From Pedobacter mucosus (GTDB lineage: Bacteria > Bacteroidota > Bacteroidia > Sphingobacteriales > Sphingobacteriaceae), in NCBI RefSeq assembly GCF_022200785.1, contig NZ_CP087585.1:992001-1056000 (forward strand): 64,000 bases of DNA, read 5' to 3'. Under the pieces are notes generated by a model. It worked only from the letters and a program-made list of their open reading frames with translations. It made no database searches and was not told the DNA's origin. Below are positions 27,182 through 37,028 of the stretch, piece by piece. Both the position numbers and the translations under genes were made by a program. Positions within the stretch are counted from its first letter, which is position 1; each line of letters starts with the position of its first letter.

Positions 27182-30100
27182 TTAAAGTGAAAATTGTATG
27201 CCGACCACTACGACCCTTAGCGGGGGCAGGGTAGAAAAAAGCTGGGTTTCCGGGTCTCGTCCCTGGTAAGAAGTAAAGGTAAACAGATTTTGTCCTGACA
27301 GGTTTATACTGGAATTCTTTAATCTAAGCCTTTCCTTTAACCTGGCTGGCAACTGGTAAGACAGAGCGACATTTTTTAATCGGATAAAGGAGGCATCTAC
27401 ATAGGTCGCGGTGCTTTGTGACCAGCTGTCATATGCCAGCCGGCCTTCGGCGGACTGCGTAAATCGTTGATAAGTCGCCTGGTCACCCGTCTTTTGCCAT
27501 CTTTCAAGAAACTGTACGGGTACATTACTCGAACCAGTATCTGATGAACCCAGCTGATAAGAGAAGTATCCTGGGGTGCTTTGCAGAACGCTCAACCTGC
27601 CTGTTTGTTTGACAAACTGTAACAGCACATCCAGCTGAAAATTCTTATACTGAAAAGTGTTGTTTAAGCCGCCAAAAAATTTGGGAAGTGTATTCACCCA
27701 GGTTGACTGATAGGTTGCATTGGTTGCATTTACATTTACTCCAGCCGTTGAACCGCTCGTACCATCCCTTTTTAAGACGGTATAAAGTCCACTCGCCGCA
27801 TCCACTCCCGTAGAGATCCAGGCCAGTTGCCTTCCGGATACGGGCTGACCGATCTCCAGCGAATTGGCATAACTGGAATTAGCCAGATTTTCAAATTTTA
27901 CCAGTTTGTTCCTGTTAAAGGAAATATTGAAAGAAGAGCTCCAACGGAAATTTTTGGAAATTATGTTCTGGGTATTCAAAATCCCCTCCCAACCGGAATT
28001 TTCCACTGTCGCGGGAAAGTTATAGTTGTTGATGGAGGTAAAGCCCGTCATTCCCGGTATCCTGTAGCTCAGCAACTGGTTGGAACTTGAATTTTTGTAA
28101 TACGATGCCGATAGTCCGATCCGGTCCTTTAAAAAATTCAGGTCGAGTCCAAATTCCAGTTTTGCGTTTTTTTCCCACGATACATCAGGATTGGCAAGAG
28201 CAGTCGGCACGAAACCTGTTAAGCCCTGATAGGTGTTGGTTCTCCTTGAATAAAGGTCGTAATAGGCATAATTACCGATGCCGTCGTTACCTGTAACGCC
28301 GTAGCTTGCACGGAGTTTTCCGAAACTTAACACGCCCAGGTTTTCGTGTACCAGCTTTTCCGAAGAAAATATCCAGGCAGCGCCCACGGAATAAAAGTTT
28401 CCGAACTGGTTCCCCGGGCCGAATTTGGAGGAGCCATCCCTTCTTCCCGTCAGGTTAAGCACATACTTATCTTCCAGGCTAACATTGAACCGGCCGTAGA
28501 CAGCATTGTAATTGTATTGATAAGAACCCGCATCGGCAGTAATCAAAGCACCGGCATTGGCAATATTTCCGATAAGTTGATCACTTACGAAGTTCGAACC
28601 TGCGGTGTAATTGCCCTGGTTGTCGGATTTTTGAAAGGTGGTACCCAGCAGGGCCGAGAATTTAAGTTTGTTGATCTTATAATCATAACTCAGCTGGGGC
28701 TCGGCAATCCAGGTTTTCTGACGGTTCTTAGTGAGAATAATATTGTAAACGGGGATCAGTGAGAGGTACAATGGAGAATAACTGGCCGAGGGCATAAGGA
28801 TCTTGATGTCGGCAATTAGGTCGGTATATCCGATATTGGCGGTCACCAGCAATCCTTTAGCTATAGTGTAGGACGGACGCAGACTGATAATGGTATTGCT
28901 GGTCTTATTGTTATAGGTACGCAGGGTATAGGTATAGGGGTTATTTTCATTATCAGAAGCCGGTCCTCCGAAATTTATAGTCCCGTCATCGTTGAAAGAA
29001 TTGGGCGCATTGGGCGCTTTGAGCGTGAAAGGAGTGAGGTCACTCTGGGCGTTGAGGTTAAAATCATTCAGCATATTGGCCGAAAAATCTATTTTAAGCT
29101 TTCGGTTTGTCGAATATGCGGTAAGACCAAAATTCAGGGCAGCTCTCTTATCATCAAACGCACCGGGGAAAAGGCTTCCCTGTCTGTTAAATGTCCCCCT
29201 AAGACTATACTGGACCATTTCGCTTCCTCCGGAAACCGATAGATTGAGATTGGTGTAGGAGGACGTATTGCCTATCAATTCCTTCTGCCAGTCGGTGTAA
29301 CGAGAGTTCTCCCAGGTTCCATTGACATCAAAATTGGCATCGCTGGGTGTTGTTAATATGTTGGGTACCGGAAGGCCGTCATTTTTGAAAGCCTCGCGGC
29401 GCATCTGCAGGTATTGCTCGGTATTCATCAGTTTTAAAGGCGCTGGTGCCTGCATAAGTCCATAGCTCAAATTTGCCCCGAAGGCAAGCTGCCCGGGTTT
29501 ACCTTTCTTTGTGGTAATCAGTATGACCCCATTTCCGCCCCTGGAACCATAAATAGCGGTAGCATCCGCATCCTTCAAGATGTCGATACTGGCGATATCA
29601 TTTGGATTTAAATAGTTCAGGGGATTGCCCTGTGGGCTGGCGGCATTCGCTCCGGTGCCTCCGTTATTTCCAAGTACGTCCTGAAGCAGGGCAGACTGAA
29701 ACGGAATTCCATCAACGACATATAAGGGGTCGTTTTTTACCGAGGAATTTAATGAGGATCTCCCTCTTATAATGATATTGATACCACTGTTTGCAACGCC
29801 GCTGTTCTGGGTTATCTGTAGCCCTGCAACGCGTCCCTGAAGAGCTAACAGCGGGTTTACAACCGGTTGTTTCTCTATATCCCTTGCTGATACCCTGATG
29901 GTATTGCCTGTGGAAAGTTGCCGGGATTCACTATAATATCCTTTATTGACAAGCACTTCTGCCAGCTCATTGTTGGCAACGGATAATACAACAGTCATCT
30001 CCGGCTGAGCTTTCACCATTTTAGTGGAGTATCCGACGTAACTGATCTCCAGGGTTGCATCCGGAGCTATCTGCGAAATGATGAATTTCCCCTGGTCATC

Positions 30101-30592
30101 GGAGAGTACACTTTTGCCCGTTCCCACGACCCTTATTGATGCCCCTGAAAGTGATGAGCCTTTTTCATCAAGCACGCGCCCCCTGACGCCGATTGTTCGC
30201 AACGCATCTGTAAAAAGGGTAAACAGGGATTTGTTCTTCTCCTTGATAAAGATCGTTTTGTCATCTATCGAGAAGGTAAGTGACTGGTTATCCAGGCATC
30301 TGGTCAATGCCTCCTCAAGGGGTGCATTCACTATATTGACCGTTACCGGTTTTTTGGTGTCCAGCAGATCCTTTTCATAAAGAAAGTCGTATCCGGTCTG
30401 GTTATGGATTTCCCTGAATATTTTTTCCAGAGAAACCCTGTTTTGCCTGAGCGTGACTTTTTGGGCGAGGCTCGCCGCGCTTACCTGCAGGAGGGTAGCC
30501 ATTAGAATTACGGTAGTTAGTCGCATAATGAGACATATTTTATTGATATGCCCACGGGGCATATCAATTTTCATAGTATAATTTTTATACAT
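27182..30592 (-). CDS. SusC/RagA-family TonB-dependent transporter with STN signalling domain
   Basis: A 1136-residue outer membrane transporter. After the signal peptide (ends ~43, AASLAQ) comes an STN domain (~50-115, LEKIFREIHNQTGYDFLYE). A carboxypeptidase-regulatory-like domain (~138-215) follows, then the TonB plug with the SusC signature DILKDADATAIYGSRGGNGVI near 325-345, and a large barrel. The STN domain with adjacent FecR and ECF genes indicates FecA-type trans-envelope signalling. The first ATG is accepted because the MYKNYTMKIDMPRGHINKI opening is typical of Sphingobacteriaceae SusC. An antisense promoter box overlaps this start. Confidence 0.95.
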   Translation of the reverse strand: MYKNYTMKIDMPRGHINKICLIMRLTTVILMATLLQVSAASLAQKVTLRQNRVSLEKIFREIHNQTGYDFLYEKDLLDTKKPVTVNIVNAPLEEALTRCLDNQSLTFSIDDKTIFIKEKNKSLFTLFTDALRTIGVRGRVLDEKGSSLSGASIRVVGTGKSVLSDDQGKFIISQIAPDATLEISYVGYSTKMVKAQPEMTVVLSVANNELAEVLVNKGYYSESRQLSTGNTIRVSARDIEKQPVVNPLLALQGRVAGLQITQNSGVANSGINIIIRGRSSLNSSVKNDPLYVVDGIPFQSALLQDVLGNNGGTGANAASPQGNPLNYLNPNDIASIDILKDADATAIYGSRGGNGVILITTKKGKPGQLAFGANLSYGLMQAPAPLKLMNTEQYLQMRREAFKNDGLPVPNILTTPSDANFDVNGTWENSRYTDWQKELIGNTSSYTNLNLSVSGGSEMVQYSLRGTFNRQGSLFPGAFDDKRAALNFGLTAYSTNRKLKIDFSANMLNDFNLNAQSDLTPFTLKAPNAPNSFNDDGTINFGGPASDNENNPYTYTLRTYNNKTSNTIISLRPSYTIAKGLLVTANIGYTDLIADIKILMPSASYSPLYLSLIPVYNIILTKNRQKTWIAEPQLSYDYKINKLKFSALLGTTFQKSDNQGNYTAGSNFVSDQLIGNIANAGALITADAGSYQYNYNAVYGRFNVSLEDKYVLNLTGRRDGSSKFGPGNQFGNFYSVGAAWIFSSEKLVHENLGVLSFGKLRASYGVTGNDGIGNYAYYDLYSRRTNTYQGLTGFVPTALANPDVSWEKNAKLEFGLDLNFLKDRIGLSASYYKNSSSNQLLSYRIPGMTGFTSINNYNFPATVENSGWEGILNTQNIISKNFRWSSSFNISFNRNKLVKFENLANSSYANSLEIGQPVSGRQLAWISTGVDAASGLYTVLKRDGTSGSTAGVNVNATNATYQSTWVNTLPKFFGGLNNTFQYKNFQLDVLLQFVKQTGRLSVLQSTPGYFSYQLGSSDTGSSNVPVQFLERWQKTGDQATYQRFTQSAEGRLAYDSWSQSTATYVDASFIRLKNVALSYQLPARLKERLRLKNSSINLSGQNLFTFTSYQGRDPETQLFSTLPPLRVVVVGIQFSL

Positions 30593-30595
30593 TTG
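30588..30595 (+). promoter_or_regulatory. Antisense promoter -7 box TACATTTG
   Basis: TACATTTG matches the Bacteroidota -7 consensus TAnnTTTG on the strand opposite to susC, overlapping the susC start codon. A T-rich TTTT stretch lies about 20 bases upstream in place of the -33 element. The same eight bases occur at 52135-52142 before the other complete SusC gene. Confidence 0.4.
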
Positions 30596-30601
30596 TTCAG
30601 T

Positions 30602-30720
30602 TTGGTTGAGGCAGATGCCTTATTGGTTCGACTCTTTGGGCACTGCACTTAATAGTTAATTTTTGATTGACGATGCCAGACGTCCGCCAGTCCCGATCCT
30701 GATCGGGATCTGGTTTTTTT
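30602..30720 (+). ncRNA. Candidate antisense small RNA in the SusC leader
   Basis: A transcript of about 118 nt is predicted between the TACATTTG box and a strong intrinsic terminator at 30687-30720, running against the susC leader. Antisense RNAs at this position, the DonS type, are known from Bacteroides polysaccharide loci, where they repress susC. The start is approximate. Confidence 0.45.
30687..30720 (+). terminator. Intrinsic terminator on the + strand, antisense to SusC leader
   Basis: CCAG-t-CCCGATC-ct-GATCGGG-at-CTGG is followed directly by seven T. It is a textbook terminator in the + direction, yet no + strand gene is nearby: FecR and SusC are both on the - strand. It therefore implies a + strand transcript. 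Confidence 0.75.
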
Positions 30721-30799
30721 CGCCTTAACTTTGCTGTCGCAGATATTTTTTCATATTGTCTGGTTAGTTTACGGTGGTTGGTTATTTATTCCTTAAAGG

Positions 30800-31957
30800 T
30801 TATTTACCTACATACAATTTTTTCCCTTCAATACGGAAATGGACTTTGTCTGTGTTTTCGAGCAGCCTCAATACCGCTGAAAGATTTCTGGTTCTGGAGA
30901 GGAAGCCCCCGAGCCTGATATTGTCCGGGGCATCAGGCTCATAGATCACCTCAAGGTCATACCATCTTGCGATCTTGCGCATATTGGTCCTGAAGTCATC
31001 GTCCTTAAACAAGAATTCGTTGTTTTTCCAGGCCACTATTTCCTCGGTATCAACTTTCCCGGTTTGGATTTTATTGTTTTTCAGCTCGGCCTGTTCACCC
31101 GGACGGAGTACTTTGCTTTCCTTTCCTGAGCTTATTTTTATACTGCCCTCCAATAGCGAAGTTTTCTGTGCAAGCTCTTCGGTATATGAATTGATGTTAA
31201 AATGAGTACCCAGCACTTCCACTTTCTGGAGACTGGTTTTTACGATGAAGGGATGATCCTTGTCTTTGGCAACCTCAAAATAGCCTTCGCCCGAGAGCTC
31301 GACCGTACGACTGTTCAAGTCCGCAAAAGATGCCGGATATCTTAAGGATGAAGCGGCATTCAGAAAAACGACGGACCCGTCCGGAAGGCGGACATTTGTC
31401 TGTTGTCCGCGCGAGGTGGACAGGATATTGTATTCCACAGGTCCGCTTTTACTTTGGGACAGTTCATAATTAATTTGTCCGTCGGGCATTTTAGTGATTC
31501 CCACACCGGACTGGGTAGCAATTTTTCCGGTTTTGGCCTGGCCGATAACAATCTTTTGACCGCTTGCCAGAGTAAGGGTAGCGCCCGTCCGGCCGGGTGA
31601 GACATCATTTTTTAAAACGATGTTGTCCTTTGGACCCTCATCATTTGCATAATAAAATAGCAGCGAGCTGAATATTGCAATCAGAACCGCTGCTGCAGCG
31701 CAGATACGGATCCAGAGGCGATAAGTCTTTTTTACAGGCTCTGCAGGTCTGATATCGAGCCTGGCCAGTATATTTCCATAAATCCTGTTACCGAGCTGAT
31801 CTGCATCCTTTATCGAGCTTTCGGACAGATCCAGTTCTTTACTTGTCTGCAGGGTGTACCATGTATCGAAATCCGCCTGCTCCTCGGCGCTAAGCGTTCC
31901 CTGCCGGAACCCGTGGCCCAGCTGTTCTATATATTCCGGTGTAAACCTGGTCTGCAT
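30800..31957 (-). CDS. FecR-family anti-sigma factor
   Basis: A 385-residue FecR-like protein: N-terminal cytoplasmic DUF4880-like region, one transmembrane span (~84-106, ICAAAAVLIAIFSSLLFYYA), a FecR domain (~120-290, with TNVRLPDGSVVFLNAASSLRYP and GEGYFEVAKDKDHPFIV) and a C-terminal DUF4974-like domain (YDLEVIYEPDAPDN). It holds the ECF sigma factor encoded upstream and receives the signal from the STN domain of the SusC encoded downstream. Confidence 0.93.
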   Translation of the reverse strand: MQTRFTPEYIEQLGHGFRQGTLSAEEQADFDTWYTLQTSKELDLSESSIKDADQLGNRIYGNILARLDIRPAEPVKKTYRLWIRICAAAAVLIAIFSSLLFYYANDEGPKDNIVLKNDVSPGRTGATLTLASGQKIVIGQAKTGKIATQSGVGITKMPDGQINYELSQSKSGPVEYNILSTSRGQQTNVRLPDGSVVFLNAASSLRYPASFADLNSRTVELSGEGYFEVAKDKDHPFIVKTSLQKVEVLGTHFNINSYTEELAQKTSLLEGSIKISSGKESKVLRPGEQAELKNNKIQTGKVDTEEIVAWKNNEFLFKDDDFRTNMRKIARWYDLEVIYEPDAPDNIRLGGFLSRTRNLSAVLRLLENTDKVHFRIEGKKLYVGK

Positions 31958-32303
31958 AATTTACTATTTTAACTAATAGTCAGATAAATCAGGGAGATAC
32001 CTAGTCAAAGTGAAAATATTTTTGATCTATTTTCAATTGTCAGGTGAAAACGATGTGCAGGTCCAAAAGCTTGCATTTCTATTGCACTTGTCACGGCTTT
32101 ACCTTTAACGGAAATGCACTTTGGTATCAAAGAATCCGGTAGCCCGGATTTTAAAAGAACCCTTGGTAAAATATCGGTCGCATGAGATTTCCGTCGATAT
32201 CGCATCTGAATTTTAGGCACAGATCCCTGTACTTTACGGGTGCTTTCAATACCACCCTTGTTCGTGCAGAACAGCAACTTTCGGGAAGCTTGAGCGTATC
32301 GGA
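31958..32303. other. Gap between ECF sigma and FecR genes
   Basis: The 346-base spacing is wide for an ECF/FecR pair; the corresponding gap at 53392-53455 is 64 bases. An unassigned - strand open frame (32005-32277, 90 codons) fills most of it but has no recognisable family and an unconvincing composition. A promoter or terminator for independent FecR expression is possible. Confidence 0.35.
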
Positions 32304-32909
32304 TTAATTTTTCCCGGTCAGACTGCGCAGGACTTCAGTGAGCACGAAAATCGGGAAAGCACAGTTGAGGTCTCCACTGATGTCTTTTAGGGCTTTAGTC
32401 AGATGGTTGTTAACCGTCTTTTCGGAAATGTCAAGATCCTGGGCGATCTGTCTATGGGTTTTGCCTTCTTCCCGGCTCATCCTGTATACGATGCGGCATT
32501 TCTCTGGCAGTTCACAAATGGAACGTTCAAGCCTTGCCATAAGTTCCTTTTCGAGTAAGGGCGCCTCGGCCGAAGGTGAATATATATTCAGGTAATGAGG
32601 CGACATATCGTTCATTTTCTTGCGCTTCCTATATCGCTTATCCAAAATATTGATTACCCTGTATTTTACCGCAACGGCAAGATAGGTATAAAGCGAATAT
32701 TTAAGGACAAGGGATTCACGCCTTAGCCATATACCGCAGAAAATATCCTGCACACATTCTTCTGCCTCCTCGATACTCTCCAGCGCGTTGGCGGCAAGCA
32801 TGAACATTTTTTCCCAATACCTCTGATAGATCTGGTTGAACGCAAGTTCGTCTCCCGAGCGCAAAAGCGCAATCAGCTGATCTTCCTGATATTTTATGTA
32901 AACTGACAT
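32304..32909 (-). CDS. ECF (FecI-like) RNA polymerase sigma factor
   Basis: A 201-residue sigma-70 family ECF factor. Region 2 (~25-90) contains FNQIYQRYWEKMFMLA and AEECVQDIFCGIWLRRE. Region 4 (~130-185) contains ELPEKCRIVYRMSREEGKTHRQIAQDLDISEKTVNNHLTKAL (given as a block; key HTH residues HRQIAQDLDISEKTVNNHL). With the FecR and STN-SusC genes it forms the switch that turns on this SusCD locus. Confidence 0.93.
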   Translation of the reverse strand: MSVYIKYQEDQLIALLRSGDELAFNQIYQRYWEKMFMLAANALESIEEAEECVQDIFCGIWLRRESLVLKYSLYTYLAVAVKYRVINILDKRYRKRKKMNDMSPHYLNIYSPSAEAPLLEKELMARLERSICELPEKCRIVYRMSREEGKTHRQIAQDLDISEKTVNNHLTKALKDISGDLNCAFPIFVLTEVLRSLTGKN

Positions 32910-33089
32910 TCACCTATTTGATTGGGGCTAAGTTACGTAAATGGCGCCATACTTTATTTTACCTATCTGCTCAACTTTACCTAGCTGATGTGAATCACCC
33001 AGCTATTGGGCCGCATACGCACAGTTTTCCTCTATCCGGGCAGGCGCTGAACGCTGGCCTTCAAGCATCCTGGATGCACCGATATATTA

Positions 33090-33563
33090 TTAGAGCGGAT
33101 AAGCCGTTTCGCTTTTCGGCTCCGATAGCACAAAGTAGCTCTGAACAGTTGTTATATTCGGCAGGGTAGCGAGTTTGTTGCGGAGAAATTCGTGATAGGC
33201 ATCCATATCCCTGGTGGCGATTCGGAGAATAAAATCGTGTGCCCCGGTCATCTGCAAACATTCCATAACTTCCCCAAACTTAGAAACTTCCATTTCGAAC
33301 TCAATGAGGGTTTTGGCAGTGTGCTCTTTTAGCAACACATGAGAAAAGGCGATTAGGCTCCTGTTGATCTTTTTTCGGTCAAGTATGGCCACAATCCTTT
33401 TGATATAGCCCTGTTCCTTTAGCCTTCTGATGCGTTCATGAATGGTCGCTATGGATTTATGCAACTTCAACGAAACCTCCTTATTGGTCATAGAAGCATC
33501 ATGCTGCAATAATTTCAATATTTCTACATCAACCTGATCTAAATCTCCCTGATTCATAAGCAA
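33090..33563 (-). CDS. Lrp/AsnC family transcriptional regulator
   Basis: A 157-residue Lrp-type regulator with N-terminal winged HTH (DVEILKLLQHDASMTNKEVS, KSIATIHERIRRLKEQGYI) and C-terminal ligand domain (ECLQMTGAHDFILRIATRD, FLRNKLATLPNITTVQSYFVLSEPKSETAYPL, split blocks). It is divergent from the cysteine synthase-like gene at 33749 across a very A+T-rich 185-bp region, the usual layout for control of the neighbour. It is a paralogue of the Lrp gene at 16510. Confidence 0.92.
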   Translation of the reverse strand: MLMNQGDLDQVDVEILKLLQHDASMTNKEVSLKLHKSIATIHERIRRLKEQGYIKRIVAILDRKKINRSLIAFSHVLLKEHTAKTLIEFEMEVSKFGEVMECLQMTGAHDFILRIATRDMDAYHEFLRNKLATLPNITTVQSYFVLSEPKSETAYPL

Positions 33564-33748
33564 CGATTATCGAAAATAAATATATTAAAAGTACAAAAAA
33601 AATCTAATAACTGAAATAAAGTATAATTAAATATCAAAATACCGTAAAATTTATGGAATATATGTTAAGTATTGACTGAAAAAATAATAATTCTCAGTTT
33701 TACCAAAATTAATTTAATCAAATAAGGGTATTTACCAAAGATATAGCT

Positions 33749-34795
33749 ATGAGCATCTTAACAGAAAAAAAATTGAGTGCTTCGGTAGAGGGAAAATTCG
33801 AACATTTATCGCTTTTGGTCGGAAATACCCCAATGCTTGAACTCACCTATAAGTATAATGGTCGCATCAGTAGTATTTATGTCAAGTGCGAGCACTACAA
33901 CCTTACCGGCAGCATCAAAGATAGGATGGCCTTGTATACCCTTAAAAAGGCATACGCCGAAGGCAGGATTAAAACTGGAAACAGGATTGTCGAGGCTACC
34001 AGCGGCAATACCGGGATTGCATTCGCGGCGATCGGCAATGCGCTGGGTCACCCGGTCACCATCATTATGCCTGACTGGCTGAGCAGAGAGCGCATGGATA
34101 TCATCAGAAGTCTTGGGGCGAAGATTATTCTGGTAAGTAAAGAGGAAGGTGGCTTTATCGGCAGCATTAAACTCGCCGAGCTCATGGCCGCTAACAACTC
34201 AGATATTTTCTTGCCTGAACAGTTCGCCAACATGGCCAATCCCGAGGCTCACGAGATTTCTACCGGTATGGAGATATGGGAACAACTGCGCCTCAAAAAT
34301 CTATCTCCTGATGCTTTCGTTGCCGGGGTTGGTACCGGGGGCACCATAATGGGTGTTGGCCGGTTTTTAAAAAAGCAAAATCCCTACATCAAGGTGCATC
34401 CCTTGGAACCTGCGGAATCCCCCACACTTACCACAGGCCATAAGGTCGGCAGCCATAGAATACAGGGAATTTCTGACGAATTTATACCCGATATAGTCAA
34501 ACTTTCGGAACTTGACCAAGTTATACAGGTAAATGATGGTGATGCGATTCTGATGGCGCAGAAGCTCGCCGAAAAACTTGGCCTTGCCGTGGGAATCTCC
34601 TCGGGCGCCAACGTAATCGGCGCCATAAAATTACAGCAGGAAATGAAGGGCAACAGCTGCGTAGTGACTATCTTTTCTGACAGCAACAAGAAATACCTAA
34701 GTACCGATTTAATGAAAACTGAACCGGTTAAACCCGGATACTTAACCCCTGAAATCGACTTTCTGGATTATCGGGCATTTAGCAGGCTACATTAA
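33749..34795 (+). CDS. Cysteine synthase / PLP-dependent beta-substitution enzyme (fold type II)
   Basis: A 348-residue fold-type II PLP enzyme. The Schiff-base lysine is K57 in [12 protein letters not shown], the phosphate-loop partner is TSGNTG (84-89), and the glycine loop is [12 protein letters not shown]. The [11 protein letters not shown] block resembles the cofactor N1-binding serine segment. CysK, CysM, O-phosphoserine sulfhydrylase and SbnA are alternatives; sequence alone does not fix the donor. A decayed copy lies upstream of serC at 9871, which hints at O-phosphoserine as substrate. It is divergent from an Lrp regulator and followed by DsbD genes. Confidence 0.9.
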   Translation: MSILTEKKLSASVEGKFEHLSLLVGNTPMLELTYKYNGRISSIYVKCEHYNLTGSIKDRMALYTLKKAYAEGRIKTGNRIVEATSGNTGIAFAAIGNALGHPVTIIMPDWLSRERMDIIRSLGAKIILVSKEEGGFIGSIKLAELMAANNSDIFLPEQFANMANPEAHEISTGMEIWEQLRLKNLSPDAFVAGVGTGGTIMGVGRFLKKQNPYIKVHPLEPAESPTLTTGHKVGSHRIQGISDEFIPDIVKLSELDQVIQVNDGDAILMAQKLAEKLGLAVGISSGANVIGAIKLQQEMKGNSCVVTIFSDSNKKYLSTDLMKTEPVKPGYLTPEIDFLDYRAFSRLH

Positions 34796-34822
34796 TAAAT
34801 ACCTTAACCAATAAACCAAAAC

Positions 34823-35272
34823 ATGAAAACAACCTTCTCTTTAATCTTGGCCTTATGCCTGATGAAAATCAGTGCTCATAGCCAAATTCTGAAACCCGTA
34901 ACCTGGAGTTACGCTGCAAAAAAAACCAGCCCCTCAACCGCTACGGTATTTATCAGGGCCACAGTAGAGGAAGGTTGGCACCTTTATTCCCAATTTATCA
35001 AAGAGGGTGGCCCGGTAAAAACCACTTTCTCCTTCCCTTCCTCAAACGCCTATAGCTTAATCGGCGTTACCGCAGAGCCCAAAGCGGTTGCAAAATACGA
35101 GCCTTCCTTTAAAATGGAGGTGAGCTACTTTGAAAGATCGGTTATATTCCAGCAGAAAATCAGGCTTAAAGGGAAAACAGCGTCCGTTCAAGGCAGCGTA
35201 GAGTTTATGGTCTGTAACGATAAGCAGTGCCTGCCGCCTGAACAGGTGAATTTTAGCATTCCAATAAAATAA
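34823..35272 (+). CDS. DsbD alpha-domain-like periplasmic protein
   Basis: A 149-residue protein with signal peptide (ends ~20). The single immunoglobulin-like domain matches the N-terminal domain of DsbD: GWHLYSQFIKEGGPVKT, then the redox pair C131/C136 in VCNDKQCLPPE. It would pass reducing equivalents from the membrane DsbD encoded 13 bp downstream to periplasmic partners such as the TlpA-like proteins. In E. coli this domain is fused to DsbD; here it is a separate gene. Confidence 0.85.
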   Translation: MKTTFSLILALCLMKISAHSQILKPVTWSYAAKKTSPSTATVFIRATVEEGWHLYSQFIKEGGPVKTTFSFPSSNAYSLIGVTAEPKAVAKYEPSFKMEVSYFERSVIFQQKIRLKGKTASVQGSVEFMVCNDKQCLPPEQVNFSIPIK

Positions 35273-35284
35273 GCAGCCGCGCAT

Positions 35285-36940
35285 ATGATAAATTTAAAGA
35301 AAATCATACTCGGATGCCTGCTCCTTTGTGCCCTGTCCGCAAAGGCAATGGCTCAGGACAGTTCCGCGAGCGATGAGCTGACATTTACCGAGATAATGCC
35401 AGAAGCGGTGGACGGAGATACAATTAAAACTGTAGATTCTGCTGCAAGAACAAAATTCAGTACTGCAGCAGTCGCCCAAAACGAAGTTGCGAACCAAATC
35501 CGGGAGCGCAAATCCCTTTGGGGGATTTTTATTACCGGTTTTGCAGGTGGTCTGGCAGCCTTACTTATGCCCTGCATTTTCCCGATGCTGCCTCTGACGG
35601 TGAGTTTTTTTACCAAAGGATCCCAAAAAGGTAAAGCATTTGGACGCTCTGCACTTTACGGCTTTTTTATCATCGCAATTTATGTGGTGCTTGGGCTTTT
35701 GGTGACTGTGATTTTTGGCGCCGATGCCCTGAACAGTCTTTCCACCAATGGTGTATTTAATTTCTTTTTTTTCCTGTTGCTGGTCGTTTTTGCGGCTTCT
35801 TTCTTGGGGGCATTTGAAATCACCCTTCCCTCGTCCTGGGTTAACAAAATGGATTCAGGTTCGGACAAGGGCGGTATTGCAGGTCTTTTTTTTATGGCCG
35901 GTACCCTAGCGCTAGTCTCGTTTTCCTGCACCGGACCCATCATCGGCACCTTACTGGTACAGGCGGCAACTACCGGAGCGCTTTTGGGACCTTCAGTGGG
36001 CATGTTCGGCTTTTCTCTTGCACTGGCTATTCCTTTCGCCCTGTTTTCGCTGTTCCCCTCGGCAATGAACAGCTTGCCAAAATCAGGCGGCTGGCTGAAC
36101 AGCGTAAAAGTTATACTGGGCTTTTTGGAACTCGCTTTTGCCCTAAAATTCTTAAGCAATGTAGATCTCGCCTACCATTGGGAGTGGTTCGACCGGGAGA
36201 TATTCTTAAGCCTTTGGGTTGTAATTTTCGGGACGATGGGCATGTATCTTTTGGGCAAACTGAGCCTGTCTCACGATAGCCCGATGAAATCTATTCCGGT
36301 GCCAAGGCTTTTTCTGGCCACGATGGTACTGGCATTTACCATTTATCTGATCCCAGGGCTGTGGGGCGCGCCGCTAAGATGCGTATCTGCTTTTCTTCCC
36401 CCACAGGAAACGCAGGATTTCGATCTTTACACTACCGGCTTACTGGCGGGAAAGCAGGAGACAATAAATGAGCCCCCGCATAAATATACCGATAAATTCC
36501 ATCCACCCCTTAAGTTAAATGCCTATTTCGACTATAACGAAGGGCTGAGAGAGGCGAAAAAACGGAACATGCCCGTACTGATCGATTTTACCGGACATGC
36601 TTGTGTCAACTGCAGAAAAATGGAAGCAAATGTCTGGCCTGAAAAAAGGGTGTACGAAATGATCAGCAGGGAGTATATACTCATACAGTTATATGTAGAC
36701 GATAAATCGGACCTTGCACCAGCCGATGTCGTGATCACCCCCGAGGGGAGAACCCTTGGTACCATCGGCAAGAAATGGAGTGATCTTCAGGCCAGAAAAT
36801 TCGGATCCAACTCACAGCCTTTTTATGTTCTGCTGGATCCAAAAACAGAAACGTTACTGGCAGATCCTCAGGGTGCCGATTATGAGGTGGAAGGTTATAT
36901 AAAATTTCTTGAAAGGGGCCTTCATGCCTTCAATAAATAA
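35285..36940 (+). CDS. dsbD: Thiol:disulfide interchange protein DsbD (beta and gamma domains)
   Basis: A 551-residue membrane reductant conductor. After a signal peptide and ~50-residue linker come about eight membrane helices (~78-365) with the two intramembrane cysteines C97 in LLMPCIFPMLP and C215 in FSCTGPIIG. A C-terminal thioredoxin domain follows with CVNC (C440, C443). Electrons from cytoplasmic thioredoxin are moved to the periplasm. The alpha domain is the preceding gene. It supplies reductant that the many TlpA-like proteins here would need. Confidence 0.92.
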   Translation: MINLKKIILGCLLLCALSAKAMAQDSSASDELTFTEIMPEAVDGDTIKTVDSAARTKFSTAAVAQNEVANQIRERKSLWGIFITGFAGGLAALLMPCIFPMLPLTVSFFTKGSQKGKAFGRSALYGFFIIAIYVVLGLLVTVIFGADALNSLSTNGVFNFFFFLLLVVFAASFLGAFEITLPSSWVNKMDSGSDKGGIAGLFFMAGTLALVSFSCTGPIIGTLLVQAATTGALLGPSVGMFGFSLALAIPFALFSLFPSAMNSLPKSGGWLNSVKVILGFLELAFALKFLSNVDLAYHWEWFDREIFLSLWVVIFGTMGMYLLGKLSLSHDSPMKSIPVPRLFLATMVLAFTIYLIPGLWGAPLRCVSAFLPPQETQDFDLYTTGLLAGKQETINEPPHKYTDKFHPPLKLNAYFDYNEGLREAKKRNMPVLIDFTGHACVNCRKMEANVWPEKRVYEMISREYILIQLYVDDKSDLAPADVVITPEGRTLGTIGKKWSDLQARKFGSNSQPFYVLLDPKTETLLADPQGADYEVEGYIKFLERGLHAFNK

Positions 36941-36996
36941 AACAGCGTCCTTTTCTTGAATTGATTTGGTTTTTAGTTTTAGTTAATAGATAGGGG

Positions 36997-37028
36997 ACAA
37001 TGGACAGTACCGGATGGTCTGTCCTTGT
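36997..37028 (+). terminator. Terminator of the cysteine synthase-DsbD operon
   Basis: ACAA-t-GGACAG ... CTGTCC-TTGT forms a 10-bp interrupted stem with an 11-base loop and is followed by TTATTCTTC. It lies 56 bp after the dsbD stop. Confidence 0.5.

Noticed and set aside
32005..32277. 90-codon - strand open frame between ECF and FecR genes
   Set aside because: It fits the gap but has no family resemblance or plausible structure; the corresponding gap in the third locus has no such gene.
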